DNA of 25,834 bases. It comes from a virus. Positions within the stretch are counted from its first letter, which is position 1, and every line of letters begins with the position of its first letter. The notes under the pieces are model-generated. The model ran no database searches. It was not told where the DNA came from and saw only the letters and a program-made list of their open reading frames with translations. Of the stretch, positions 1 through 5,916 are shown in pieces. The translations under genes and the position numbers were made by a program. The stretch lies in IMG/VR virus record IMGVR_UViG_3300003883_000048, positions 1-25,834 of that record; one strand, given 5' to 3'.

Positions 1-969
1 ATGGCAAGCTTTATCAAGATGAGCGGGGGGCGCTGGCGGGCCATGGTCGCCAGAAAGGGAATCCGCAAATCCCGTGTCTTTGGCAGTAAGCAGGCGGCTA
101 AAGATTGGGCTGCGCGGCAAGAATACCTCATCCTTCACGGCCCAGACGAAGATTCAGGCGTGACCTTTGCCGATGCCTGCAAGCGCTATGCGCGCGAGGT
201 GTCACCGCAACGCCGTGGTGAGATTTGGGAGGGGCATCGACTTCGCCGCTTTGCCGCTGATCCCATTGGTGCGCGCAAGCTGTCAGAACTCCGCCCTATA
301 GACCTTGCAGAATGGCGGGACTCTAGGTTGATGGACGTAAAACCCGCCTCGGTCGCACGAGAGATGAATCTCATGTCATCTGTCCTGACGCAGTGCCGCA
401 AAGAATGGGGCTGGATCAGGGGAAATCCGCTAGAGGATGTTCGTAAACCCAAGAAGCCCGCGCCACGCACGCGCACGGCAACACAGGAAGAGATTGAGGC
501 GCTCGCTCTGTCTGCAGGTCCCGATCTAACTAACAGCACAGCCAGGGCGTTCCATGCGTTCCTTTTTGCGTGTGAGACTGCCATGCGGGCTGGAGAGATA
601 GTCGGTCTAACGTGGGATCGTGTGTCACTGAGTGATAGAACACTTCACATTCCCATGACAAAGAACGGCCACCCACGCGACGTGCCATTGACCAAACGAG
701 CCGTAGAATTGTTGCAAGAGTTGCCCATCTCGAACCCCGTTTTTGACCTAGACGCAAAGAGCCTAGACGCTCTCTGGCGCAAGCTGCGTGATCGCGCGGC
801 GGTGAATGACTTGCGGTTTCACGACAGCAGGCGCATGGCTACGGTGGCTTTGTCTAATAAGTTGTCGCCTCTGGAATTGGCCAAAGTGACCGGTCACAGG
901 GATCTGAATATGCTGCTCAACACGTACTATAAAGCGAGTGCGGCGGACATTGCGAAGAAGCTGGATTAG
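1..969 (+). CDS. int: Tyrosine-recombinase phage integrase
   Basis: Site-specific tyrosine recombinase that would integrate and, with a directionality factor, excise the phage. The N-terminal part (about residues 1-45) is a basic arm-type DNA-binding region, residues 50-145 fit a SAM-like core-binding domain, and the rest is the catalytic domain. Catalytic residues can be placed: Arg196 in AMRAGEI, Lys221 in TKNGHPRDVPL, His274 and Arg277 in FHDSRR, His299 in TGHRD and the tyrosine nucleophile at Tyr309 or Tyr310. The 322-residue length is normal for a compact phage integrase, so it looks intact. It is convergent with the leftward operon, with only three bases between the two stop codons. The start codon is the first base of the window, so its promoter, its RBS and any attP upstream are not visible. 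Confidence 0.95.
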   Translation: MASFIKMSGGRWRAMVARKGIRKSRVFGSKQAAKDWAARQEYLILHGPDEDSGVTFADACKRYAREVSPQRRGEIWEGHRLRRFAADPIGARKLSELRPIDLAEWRDSRLMDVKPASVAREMNLMSSVLTQCRKEWGWIRGNPLEDVRKPKKPAPRTRTATQEEIEALALSAGPDLTNSTARAFHAFLFACETAMRAGEIVGLTWDRVSLSDRTLHIPMTKNGHPRDVPLTKRAVELLQELPISNPVFDLDAKSLDALWRKLRDRAAVNDLRFHDSRRMATVALSNKLSPLELAKVTGHRDLNMLLNTYYKASAADIAKKLD

Positions 970-972
970 CTC

Positions 973-1224
973 CTACTGTAGCGCCATCTTTTGCTGAGTC
1001 TTGACGGTCTTGAGTATCTTCACTGCCCGCGCAAACCTAAACCCGTGCCAAGGTCCAAAACGGGTAACAAACGGCGCATAGACACCGTAACAAAAGAAGC
1101 CGTTGGATATCCAGAACTCCATCCCGGACTTGGTGTCTTTCATGGTGATATCGCCAATGGTGAAGTCTTGTGGACGCGATGCCATTGCCGCTATCACTGC
1201 GTCAACTTGCGCTTTAGCACTCAT
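973..1224 (-). CDS. Small hypothetical protein, last gene of left operon
   Basis: Unrecognised protein of about 83 residues. Its start overlaps the stop of the excisionase-like gene upstream; either ATG at 1224 or GTG at 1227 could be used, and both couple it to that gene. The chain has a short helical N-terminus (MSAKAQVDAVIAAMASRP), then a Phe/Tyr/Gly-rich middle that looks like beta strands, then a basic tail. No signal peptide or membrane segment is evident. Being the distal gene next to xis-like and int genes, it could belong to the integration module, but nothing in the sequence proves that. Confidence 0.6.
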   Translation of the reverse strand: MSAKAQVDAVIAAMASRPQDFTIGDITMKDTKSGMEFWISNGFFCYGVYAPFVTRFGPWHGFRFARAVKILKTVKTQQKMALQ

Positions 1225-1457
1225 CACACATCATCCCTATGCACCATGCGCTCACCAAAGCGTTCCGTCACCGGCAGCTTACCCTCTGAGATATAGCGCT
1301 GGATCGTCCGCACACTTTTCCCGTGGTGTTCTGCCACCTGACGGATCGAGTAGTATTCCGGGCGGTTGTCCTGCTGTAGCGCTGCCAGAGTCGCCTTGAT
1401 CTCCGCAAGCGAGCGCATGACCTCATCAATGCCGATTTCTTGACGTAGGGCGCTCAT
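1224..1457 (-). CDS. Helix-turn-helix protein, excisionase-like (HTH_17/AlpA type)
   Basis: A 77-residue DNA-binding protein. Residues 36-77 (YYSIRQVAEHHGKSVRTIQR, then a GKLP wing and a terminal HRDDV) have the layout of the MerR/AlpA-like winged HTH (HTH_17) seen in many phage excisionases and small regulators. The N-terminal 30 residues are probably a short coiled coil. It ends a few bases from the gene that abuts the convergent integrase, which is where recombination directionality factors often lie. The excisionase role is inference; a transcriptional regulator of the same fold is the alternative. It shares an ATGA overlap with the gene upstream. Confidence 0.75.
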   Translation of the reverse strand: MSALRQEIGIDEVMRSLAEIKATLAALQQDNRPEYYSIRQVAEHHGKSVRTIQRYISEGKLPVTERFGERMVHRDDV

Positions 1458-1654
1458 TCTTCGTTATACCCCGAATAGTCAAAGTTGTTGCTGTCAGGAT
1501 TTACATCGTCAATCAAACGCCCAGCAGTCTCGACCCCAATTACATTAGATGACCAAGCGATCAGAGTCCGCAAAACATCGCCCTGGCGGTCAACTTGTCG
1601 CTTGAGTTGGTCGAAATCATCCTGATCCACAGGCTTTAAAGGGCGGGCGCTCAT
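1454..1654 (-). CDS. Small acidic hypothetical protein
   Basis: A 66-residue protein in the leftward operon, with four-base overlaps to both neighbours, which is the main support for it being real. Residues 10-40 form a heptad-like helix (DFDQLKRQVDRQGDVLRTLI) and the C-terminal 20 residues are acidic and Asn/Tyr-rich, probably disordered. There are no cysteines, signal peptide or membrane segment. Function unknown; its place between a membrane protein gene and the xis-like gene gives no firm clue. Confidence 0.6.
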   Translation of the reverse strand: MSARPLKPVDQDDFDQLKRQVDRQGDVLRTLIAWSSNVIGVETAGRLIDDVNPDSNNFDYSGYNEE

Positions 1655-1914
1655 GCTGGTGGCTCCTTCCCCGCGCGCTCAAATTCGTCAATTTTCTGAC
1701 GCGCTTGATCCGGTGTCAGGGCGTCGCCGCCAAGTTTCAGGACTGAACGCATCGTCATGTAGATCAGTACAAGCACTCCGAGGAATGTCATTGAAGCCAT
1801 GCCAAGATACCAGCCAGGCAGGAAGCAAGCGAAGGCCAAACAGAAGGTTGATGCATCACGCTTCCAGCTTTGCGCAGTGGTCTCTGTCAGCAATATCCAT
1901 TTTGTCTCACTCAT
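1651..1914 (-). CDS. Small membrane protein, one hairpin of two TM helices
   Basis: An 87-residue protein with two adjacent hydrophobic stretches at about residues 22-38 (TFCLAFACFLPGWYLGM) and 40-57 (SMTFLGVLVLIYMTMRSV), separated by a very tight turn. A soluble charged C-terminus of 30 residues (ALTPDQARQKIDEFERAGKE) follows. The topology resembles small phage inner-membrane proteins. A holin is possible on topology alone, but its place in an early-type leftward operon among recombination genes argues for an accessory or superinfection role instead. It is coupled by four-base overlaps to both neighbours. Confidence 0.65.
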   Translation of the reverse strand: MSETKWILLTETTAQSWKRDASTFCLAFACFLPGWYLGMASMTFLGVLVLIYMTMRSVLKLGGDALTPDQARQKIDEFERAGKEPPA

Positions 1915-2306
1915 GCTGCACCTCTCAGTATCGTTGCAATAAATCCGCGATCAGCCCTTGCCTGCATGTCGGCCAATAGATCGTCGGGGGATTGGTTTGT
2001 TTCGAACAGGTCAAACAGCCGCTCGGCGAAATCCAGGTGATCGGGAATGCCCGCGCCCTCCCAAAACCAGCGGCGATTGCGTTCCTCGGCTATGTGTAGC
2101 CCGTGGTGTAGCGGCAAGACAGTCTTGAGCGGGGCCTTGCGAGCCATCGCCTTTGGCCCCGTGTGTGCGCAGTGGATGGGTGTCGAACCCGTGAGGCAGC
2201 AGGCACAGCTATCATGGAGCCAAGTGTAATAGGCCCGCTCCGTTGCGGTGAAGCGCAGGTTTGGTTCCTTTTGGCGGACAGACTGCGTGGGAATGATGCG
2301 TGTCAT
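1911..2306 (-). CDS. HNH-like nuclease-fold protein (DUF968/YbcO-like)
   Basis: A 131-residue protein with a CxCC pair near residue 34 (CACCLTG), followed by HCAHTGPKAMARKAPLKTVL, PLHHGLHIAEE and FWEGAGIP. This order (Cys cluster, His-containing loop, PL..HH..H, then FW..AGI) matches the compact HNH-type zinc nucleases common in phage recombination modules. It lies just after genes for a zinc-finger protein, a NinB-like protein and ERF in transcription order, so a role in recombination or DNA processing fits. Nuclease activity is inferred from the motif and not certain. It has ATGA overlaps with both neighbours. Confidence 0.6.
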   Translation of the reverse strand: MTRIIPTQSVRQKEPNLRFTATERAYYTWLHDSCACCLTGSTPIHCAHTGPKAMARKAPLKTVLPLHHGLHIAEERNRRWFWEGAGIPDHLDFAERLFDLFETNQSPDDLLADMQARADRGFIATILRGAA

Positions 2307-2689
2307 GACAACTCCTCGCGGATTTCAAGCCCGGCTCGGTAGGCGGCGCGTGCTTCCTCAATCGTACGCAGGTTGGCGGTGTGGTAATTCCACCCCATCT
2401 TTTCAGACATCCGGGCATATAGCTGGCCCCGGTCAATCTGTTTTGACTTCCAAAGCGGATCGATCAGTGCATGAATGTGTCCGCGTGCGGCCTTTAGTTC
2501 TGGGCTTGGGATATTGCCGAGAGGTTTTGTACGGTTCTTCGTCTTGTGATGGCAGCCAACCCAATTGCCGCATGTGTCACAGCGCCAAAATGGAAGGCTC
2601 GCCAAGTCTTTTCGGTGTGGGTAAACCTCAGCCCCATCTGTCAGCCGAGCCTCCACGTAGTCGGCGCATTTGCAGCACCAGAGTTTCAT
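2303..2689 (-). CDS. Zinc-finger-containing phage protein (DUF3268-like)
   Basis: A 128-residue protein. The N-terminal 50 residues hold metal-ligand pairs (CCKC at 5-8, CDTC at 37-40, then C46-H47-H48), a zinc ribbon. The rest carries the block NRTKPLGNIPSPELKAARG, then HALIDPLWKS, RGQLYARMSEKMGW and a C-terminal helix. This combination is typical of the DUF3268 zinc-finger family carried by phages and prophages. The molecular role of the family is not established; a nucleic-acid-binding helper in recombination or replication is a reasonable guess from the ERF/NinB neighbourhood. It has four-base overlaps at both ends. Confidence 0.75.
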   Translation of the reverse strand: MKLWCCKCADYVEARLTDGAEVYPHRKDLASLPFWRCDTCGNWVGCHHKTKNRTKPLGNIPSPELKAARGHIHALIDPLWKSKQIDRGQLYARMSEKMGWNYHTANLRTIEEARAAYRAGLEIREELS

Positions 2690-3138
2690 GCTGCTGTGTC
2701 CTGATACTTGAGTGTTTCGGGATCAGTCAGACGAACACCCATTTGCCGATAATCGCGCGCCATGGGTTCCATGTATTCGCTCAACTCACTGACAAGCATT
2801 GCGCTGCTGACGTTCATCACACCGCTCGCCAGGAATGCGCACTGTTGTTCATAAGACAGGCCAAGACTTGCGCGCTTCCAGACGAATGCAAACTGCGGAT
2901 CACGTAAGCGGATAGCCAAGCCGTATTTTCTGTGGCACTGGCCCTTAACGTCGGTCATAGACAAGTCGCCTATCTGAGCGGCGATTTCGCCAAACCACTT
3001 ATGCAACAGGGCATTCTGCGAGAGCGTGCGCCCTTTGCCCTTGGCCACGGTGACCGTGTAGGGCATCGGCATGTCACCCAAGAACGCGTGAAAGCGCGTA
3101 GCGTCCTGCGGGGTTTCTATGACGCGTCGGCCCTGCAT
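2686..3138 (-). CDS. NinB/Orf-like recombination protein
   Basis: About 150 residues. The segment TVAKGKGRTLSQNALLHKWF (residues 29-48) followed by GEIAAQ matches the opening of NinB-like phage proteins, whose lambda relative (Orf) binds DNA and helps load or replace host recombination mediators. It is directly coupled to the ERF gene, the expected partner for such a protein. Two starts are possible: GTG at 3141 (GTGA overlap) or ATG at 3138 (TGATG overlap). ATG is preferred here, and the choice changes only one residue. Family assignment is moderate and rests on the N-terminal motif and context. Confidence 0.6.
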   Translation of the reverse strand: MQGRRVIETPQDATRFHAFLGDMPMPYTVTVAKGKGRTLSQNALLHKWFGEIAAQIGDLSMTDVKGQCHRKYGLAIRLRDPQFAFVWKRASLGLSYEQQCAFLASGVMNVSSAMLVSELSEYMEPMARDYRQMGVRLTDPETLKYQDTAA

Positions 3139-3839
3139 CACGCGGCCTCTTGGACCTTAGCCATGCAGTCATGAAAGCAATCAAAGACGCTCTGATAGAG
3201 GTCGTTATGCTTTGCGTCGAGGGCGTCGATAATCCCTGACCGCTTTTCCCAAACGCCATTAATACCGCGCTGTGACTTTGCTGCCTGCATGTCCTTGATG
3301 ATTTGATCGGCAAACGCATTCGCCTTATCCCGATCTGTCGCCCCTTCCGGTAGGCTATCAAGGACACCATCTTTCCAAGCGTCCTTGAGTGCCTCACCCA
3401 TTGAGTTGCTGCCGGTGTTCCGCTGTACCAAGTCCACATCGCTCGCATCAACGTCTGCATCTGCCGCAACACCAAGGAGGGCGGTGAGGGAGTAGCGACG
3501 GGCGTAGGTGAGAGCCGCGCCGATGCGCTGGATATTGTTCATGCGGCCCGTACCGTCCTGCACAAGCGGGTAGGTTGACTGGAGCGTTGCCCCACTCTTG
3601 TGGGCGAGTGTTGTGATCAGCTTGTCGCCCTCAATACTCTGAAAGATGGCGAGGCCATTTCTGGAAAGTATCGGTCGAACCGCCTTTAGGATGTCGGCAA
3701 TATCCGCATACTTGTAGCCGTGCCCGGTTTTGTTCTTAGCGATCTCCGGGAACTCTCCCTGCGCCAATGCCAGTGCCCCGTACAGGTCGCCCATGTTCGC
3801 CCCACGGGCCGCAAGTTCAGATGTGTTCAAGATGCTCAT
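3138..3839 (-). CDS. erf: ERF-family single-strand annealing protein
   Basis: A 233-residue phage recombinase mediating strand annealing (P22 Erf type). Hallmarks are ALAQGEFPEIAKNKTG followed by YKYADIADILKAVRPILS, then the core segment AALTYARRYSLTALLGVAAD with acidic residues after it. This is the usual ERF order, and the C-terminal 100 residues are the variable tail. It would act on replicating phage DNA together with the SSB and RusA resolvase encoded in the rightward operon. Coupled to the NinB-like gene downstream by a short overlap and to a membrane-protein gene upstream by ATGA. The length is usual for the family, with no sign of truncation. Confidence 0.92.
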   Translation of the reverse strand: MSILNTSELAARGANMGDLYGALALAQGEFPEIAKNKTGHGYKYADIADILKAVRPILSRNGLAIFQSIEGDKLITTLAHKSGATLQSTYPLVQDGTGRMNNIQRIGAALTYARRYSLTALLGVAADADVDASDVDLVQRNTGSNSMGEALKDAWKDGVLDSLPEGATDRDKANAFADQIIKDMQAAKSQRGINGVWEKRSGIIDALDAKHNDLYQSVFDCFHDCMAKVQEAA

Positions 3840-4150
3840 TGTGCGTTCTCCGTGAGTGTTTCAATCGCGTACAGTGATGCCTCAGCGGCCAACCCAGACC
3901 CCACTATGGTCAGGGTCACTAAGACCCAAAACCACAGGGATTGGTGCGGCGGGCGGTCAACAAGGAAGGGACAGTCCCGCCCGCCGCTTGCCTGGGGAGG
4001 CAACTCGTTAACTGGTTCACTGGCTGAAATTTCGGAAGACGCGGGCGGGTAGGGAGGAGGACAGCCCCGCCCGCGTCTTAGACCGCCAGAGGACAACGCC
4101 TCATTCTGGAACTCGATAATTTCCTCTGGGGTCGTTCTTGTGAGCATCAT
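3836..4150 (-). CDS. Small single-pass membrane protein with Pro/Gly/Arg-rich linker
   Basis: A 104-residue protein of unknown function. An N-terminal helix (TPEEIIEFQNEAL) is followed by a low-complexity region of about 55 residues (GGLRRGRGCPPPYPPAS and a second, diverged Cys/Pro/Arg stretch around GGRDCPFLVDRPP). A membrane helix follows at about 73-95 (WFWVLVTLTIVGSGLAAEA) and then a short tail. The low-complexity part is encoded by DNA holding three perfect inverted repeats (listed separately), which is unusual inside a gene. ATGA overlaps at both ends and the clear TM segment support translation despite this. Start at 4150 gives the overlap; the next codon is also ATG. Confidence 0.6.
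   Translation of the reverse strand: MMLTRTTPEEIIEFQNEALSSGGLRRGRGCPPPYPPASSEISASEPVNELPPQASGGRDCPFLVDRPPHQSLWFWVLVTLTIVGSGLAAEASLYAIETLTENAQ
3946..3987. repeat. 11-bp GC-rich inverted repeat inside a small gene
   Basis: GCGGCGGGCGG at 3946-3956 is perfectly complementary to CCGCCCGCCGC at 3977-3987, with a 20-base purine-rich spacer ending GGGACAGTC. It resembles the 14-bp inverted repeat at 4036-4079, which has the same stem core and a similar spacer end (GGACAGC). Confidence 0.85.
3988..4003. repeat. 6-bp perfect hairpin between two larger ones
   Basis: TTGCCT, a GGGG loop, then AGGCAA. It starts at the base after the preceding inverted repeat ends, making a chain of three stems within about 135 bases. 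Confidence 0.75.
4036..4079. repeat. 14-bp perfect GC-rich inverted repeat
   Basis: AAGACGCGGGCGGG at 4036-4049 pairs perfectly with CCCGCCCGCGTCTT at 4066-4079 around a 16-base spacer. On the transcribed (minus) strand this is a very stable stem inside the coding region of the small membrane protein. It looks like a second copy of the 3946-3987 element: the 16-mer GGACAG(T/C)CCCGCCCGC occurs at 3969-3984 and 4059-4074. Confidence 0.9.
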
Positions 4151-4617
4151 GACTGGGGCTCCAATTCAAAAGTGAACCCGGCGGTCACGATGCCGTCGAA
4201 GTATTTGGTGTCAGGCGAGGGCATCCACTGCACGAAACGGCTGCCGTAGCGGGCCTGCGCGCCGCCCAGCCAGATATCGCCCGCGCCAAGCGGCTCACCA
4301 TCTCGGAACCCCCTGTCAGGGTAGTGGGCCACGCCAGCGAATAAACCAACGTCCCAATTCTCGCCCTGCAGGACGTCGAAAGACGCCGTGGCTATTGGTG
4401 AAATGTCCTCAAAGCTGTTGAGGTAGACACCAAGATCAACGCCCCACCGGCCACAATCCCAACCCACAAACGCGCCTTGGATGTTGTCGGATAGGTAGTT
4501 CTCGACCTCACCGCCGTAGTGCTTGCCTGCGGCAACATATGAGACGCGATCCGGTGCCGTATCGCAGGCAAGGGCGGGGCATCCGACAAGGGCGATTAAA
4601 GCGGCTGCGCGGGTCAT
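4147..4617 (-). CDS. Exported beta-rich protein, possible lipoprotein
   Basis: A 156-residue protein with a short signal sequence (MTRAAALIALVGCPALAC). Two processing sites are possible: a lipobox-like LVGC ending at Cys13, or signal peptidase I cleavage after ALA at 17. The mature part alternates aromatic and glycine residues (AFVGWDCGRWGVDLGVYL, NWDVGLFAGVAHYP, ARYGSRFVQW) and ends in GIVTAGFTFELEP, a pattern of amphipathic strands as in small outer-membrane or periplasmic barrels. No family is recognised. An envelope protein in an early phage operon is most easily explained as lysogenic conversion or superinfection exclusion, but that is inference. ATGA overlaps with both neighbours. Confidence 0.6.
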   Translation of the reverse strand: MTRAAALIALVGCPALACDTAPDRVSYVAAGKHYGGEVENYLSDNIQGAFVGWDCGRWGVDLGVYLNSFEDISPIATASFDVLQGENWDVGLFAGVAHYPDRGFRDGEPLGAGDIWLGGAQARYGSRFVQWMPSPDTKYFDGIVTAGFTFELEPQS

Positions 4618-5351
4618 GTATCAACCCCCTCTTTGGTGGGCGCAGCGGGGCAAAGTTCAATCGTGTTGAAAATCCAGTCTTTGTACTTTCGCCAGAATTT
4701 CAGTGCTAATTTGCCGTCCATCTGAATGATGCGCCCATCATCAAAATCACGCCATTCCGATATGCTGTGCCGCTCGCACCCTATCTGCATCACTTCACTT
4801 GTGTAGGTGATTGGGTAGGTCTCAATCTGGATGCATTTCACATGGGGATTGAGACCGTGAGCGTTCCGCAGGTTGGCGTTCCACAGGTCGGCGTTCCGCA
4901 GGTTGGCGTTCCACAGGTCGGCGTCCGACAGGTAGGCGTTCCACAGGTCGGCGTTCCGCAGGTTGGCGTTCCGCAGGTCGGCGTCCGACAGGTCGGCGTT
5001 CCGCAGGTCGGCGTTCCACAGGTCGGCGTTCCGCAGGTCGGCGCTCGACAGGACGGCGTTCCGCAGGTCGGCGCTCGACAGGTCGGCGTTCCGCAGGTTG
5101 GCGTTCCGCAGGTCGGCGTCCGACAGGTCGGCGTTCCGCAGGTCGGCGTTCCACAGGTCGGCGTTCCGCAGGTCGGCGCTCGACAGGACGGCGTTCCGCA
5201 GGTCGGCGCTCGACAGGTTGGCGCTGTTCTTGACCGCCCACTTTGCGGCGAGGCCGACCTTGAGTGAACGCGATGCCATTTCGTCACAATCAATTTCGGC
5301 TGTGAATTGAACTTGGCCGGAAAAGCGGTTTAGAATATCAAACTTGATCAT
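4614..5351 (-). CDS. Pentapeptide-repeat protein
   Basis: A 245-residue protein. Residues 1-43 form a non-repeat head (MIKFDILNRFSGQVQFTAEI), residues 44-163 are 24 uninterrupted A(D/N)LxN/S pentapeptides (ADLRN, ADLWN, ADLSD, ANLRN and so on), and about 80 residues of non-repeat C-terminus follow with a short Cys/His-containing segment. Pentapeptide repeats fold as a right-handed quadrilateral beta-helix; some family members mimic DNA and inhibit gyrase (Qnr/MfpA), but most have no known function. The head and tail are not Qnr-like, so a gyrase role is only a possibility. The repeat DNA contains a nearly perfect 135-bp tandem duplication, so repeat number may vary. ATGA overlaps at both ends; start at 5351. 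Confidence 0.85.
   Translation of the reverse strand: MIKFDILNRFSGQVQFTAEIDCDEMASRSLKVGLAAKWAVKNSANLSSADLRNAVLSSADLRNADLWNADLRNADLSDADLRNANLRNADLSSADLRNAVLSSADLRNADLWNADLRNADLSDADLRNANLRNADLWNAYLSDADLWNANLRNADLWNANLRNAHGLNPHVKCIQIETYPITYTSEVMQIGCERHSISEWRDFDDGRIIQMDGKLALKFWRKYKDWIFNTIELCPAAPTKEGVDT
4861..5220. repeat. 24 tandem 15-bp units with a 135-bp higher-order duplication
   Basis: Exact 15-base units of the type GCGTTCCGCAGGTCG tile this span 24 times with no indels. Units 7-15 (4951-5085) and 16-24 (5086-5220) are the same nine units in the same order and differ only at one base (5084 C versus 5219 T). The period is a multiple of three, which also keeps long open frames on both strands that are not genes. 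Confidence 0.95.
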
Positions 5352-5653
5352 GCCGCCAACTCCCGGCGCTTCTCAAAATACATCTGCTCCCACTTCGCGA
5401 CGGTGACCGAAGAAGTGATCGCAACAAGCGCGTCGCGGGAAATCATGACGTTTCCACCGATGTGCAGGCCCACGATTTCTGCGGACTGGACGTCTGTAGG
5501 GTAGGTTTCATCACCGCTAGAAATGCCAGCTTCGTCGTAGTTGATCAGCATCTCGCCGCCCAATGATCCGAAGTCCGTTTCGGCCTCGAACTCGGTATCG
5601 ACGTCATCTGTCACCGGCAGCTTGGCTGGGGTGATTTCCGTATATGCGTTCAT
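5348..5653 (-). CDS. Small acidic protein, first gene of left operon
   Basis: Hypothetical protein of about 101 residues (MNAYTEITPAKLPVTDD...). The N-terminal half is acidic and Gly-rich; the C-terminal half reads as a small folded domain (GLHIGGNVMISRDALVAITS) with a charged terminal helix. The frame is open to ATG 5683, but that codon lies in the operator/-10 region of the proposed PL promoter, so it would not be transcribed. ATG 5653 is preceded by GAGAGG at a good distance and is preferred. It is the promoter-proximal gene of the leftward operon, so it should be the first protein made from PL. It has no recognised family; in lambda this position holds N, but no Arg-rich motif is present. 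Confidence 0.6.
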   Translation of the reverse strand: MNAYTEITPAKLPVTDDVDTEFEAETDFGSLGGEMLINYDEAGISSGDETYPTDVQSAEIVGLHIGGNVMISRDALVAITSSVTVAKWEQMYFEKRRELAA

Positions 5654-5658
5654 GTCGT

Positions 5659-5681
5659 GTCCTCTCTTGTGTTGAGAGGAC
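5659..5681. repeat. 8-bp perfect inverted repeat between PL -10 and first RBS
   Basis: GTCCTCTC at 5659-5666 and GAGAGGAC at 5674-5681 are perfect complements with a 7-base spacer. On the leftward strand the downstream arm contains the GAGAGG ribosome-binding sequence of the first gene; the upstream arm overlaps the proposed -10 end. If transcription starts inside it, it acts as DNA (a binding site) rather than as an RNA hairpin. Confidence 0.75.
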
Positions 5682-5708
5682 ATTGCGATAATCGCAAATA
5701 AAGGTCAA
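5680..5708 (-). promoter_or_regulatory. Proposed early left promoter PL
   Basis: Read leftward: TTGACC (5708-5703), a 17-base spacer, then CAATGT (5685-5680). The -10 is weak by E. coli rules. The support is geometry: the 15-bp operator begins five bases after the -35 and its last CAA forms the start of the -10, exactly as at the rightward promoter at 6288-6316. Start of transcription would fall near 5673, about 20 bases before ATG 5653. Confidence 0.55.
5683..5697. promoter_or_regulatory. Operator OL1 (overlaps PL spacer)
   Basis: TTGCGATAATCGCAA, a perfect palindrome around its central base. It fits the consensus TTGCGA-N3-TCGCAA shared by five sites flanking the repressor gene. Lying between the proposed -35 and -10 of PL, binding would block RNA polymerase. 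Confidence 0.85.
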
Positions 5709-5716
5709 GACATAAA

Positions 5717-5731
5717 TTGCGATATTCGCAA
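5717..5731. promoter_or_regulatory. Operator OL2 (upstream of PL)
   Basis: TTGCGATATTCGCAA, both six-base half sites perfect. Its centre is 34 bp from OL1, and it sits eight bases upstream of the proposed -35, which would permit cooperative binding or looping. Confidence 0.85.
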
Positions 5732-5916
5732 ATTAGTTTCTAGCGAGATGCTGCATGATGTCTTGATGTTTACACTTTGTTCTGGTAAGAATCATCCACC
5801 GGCAGGACTTAGTATCCCGGCGGCCAGGGTACATGCGGTCACGTGAAATTCGTGGCCCCCCGTTTGTTTTAAACACAGATGGGGAGACACTGCCATGTCG
5901 CACCAAGAAGCCGTAT

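Noticed and set aside
1-60. Attachment site next to the integrase
   Set aside because: The window starts at the integrase ATG, so the flanking sequence needed to find a repeated core is missing.
4861-5220. Regular tandem array considered as a CRISPR or iteron array
   Set aside because: Units are directly adjacent 15-mers without spacers and encode perfect pentapeptides.
4767-5310. Long open frames on both strands across the pentapeptide repeats (PQVGV..., RRSAF..., PTCGT... products)
   Set aside because: They are by-products of a 15-bp repeat that contains no stop in any frame; only the pentapeptide frame has non-repeat flanks with protein character and ATGA coupling to both neighbours.
5837-5870. 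GGTCACG-TGAAATT-CGTGGCC hairpin followed by CCCCGTTTGTTTT as a terminator
   Set aside because: One G-T pair, no uninterrupted T-tract and no gene upstream that would need it; nothing firm can be said about 5732-5894.
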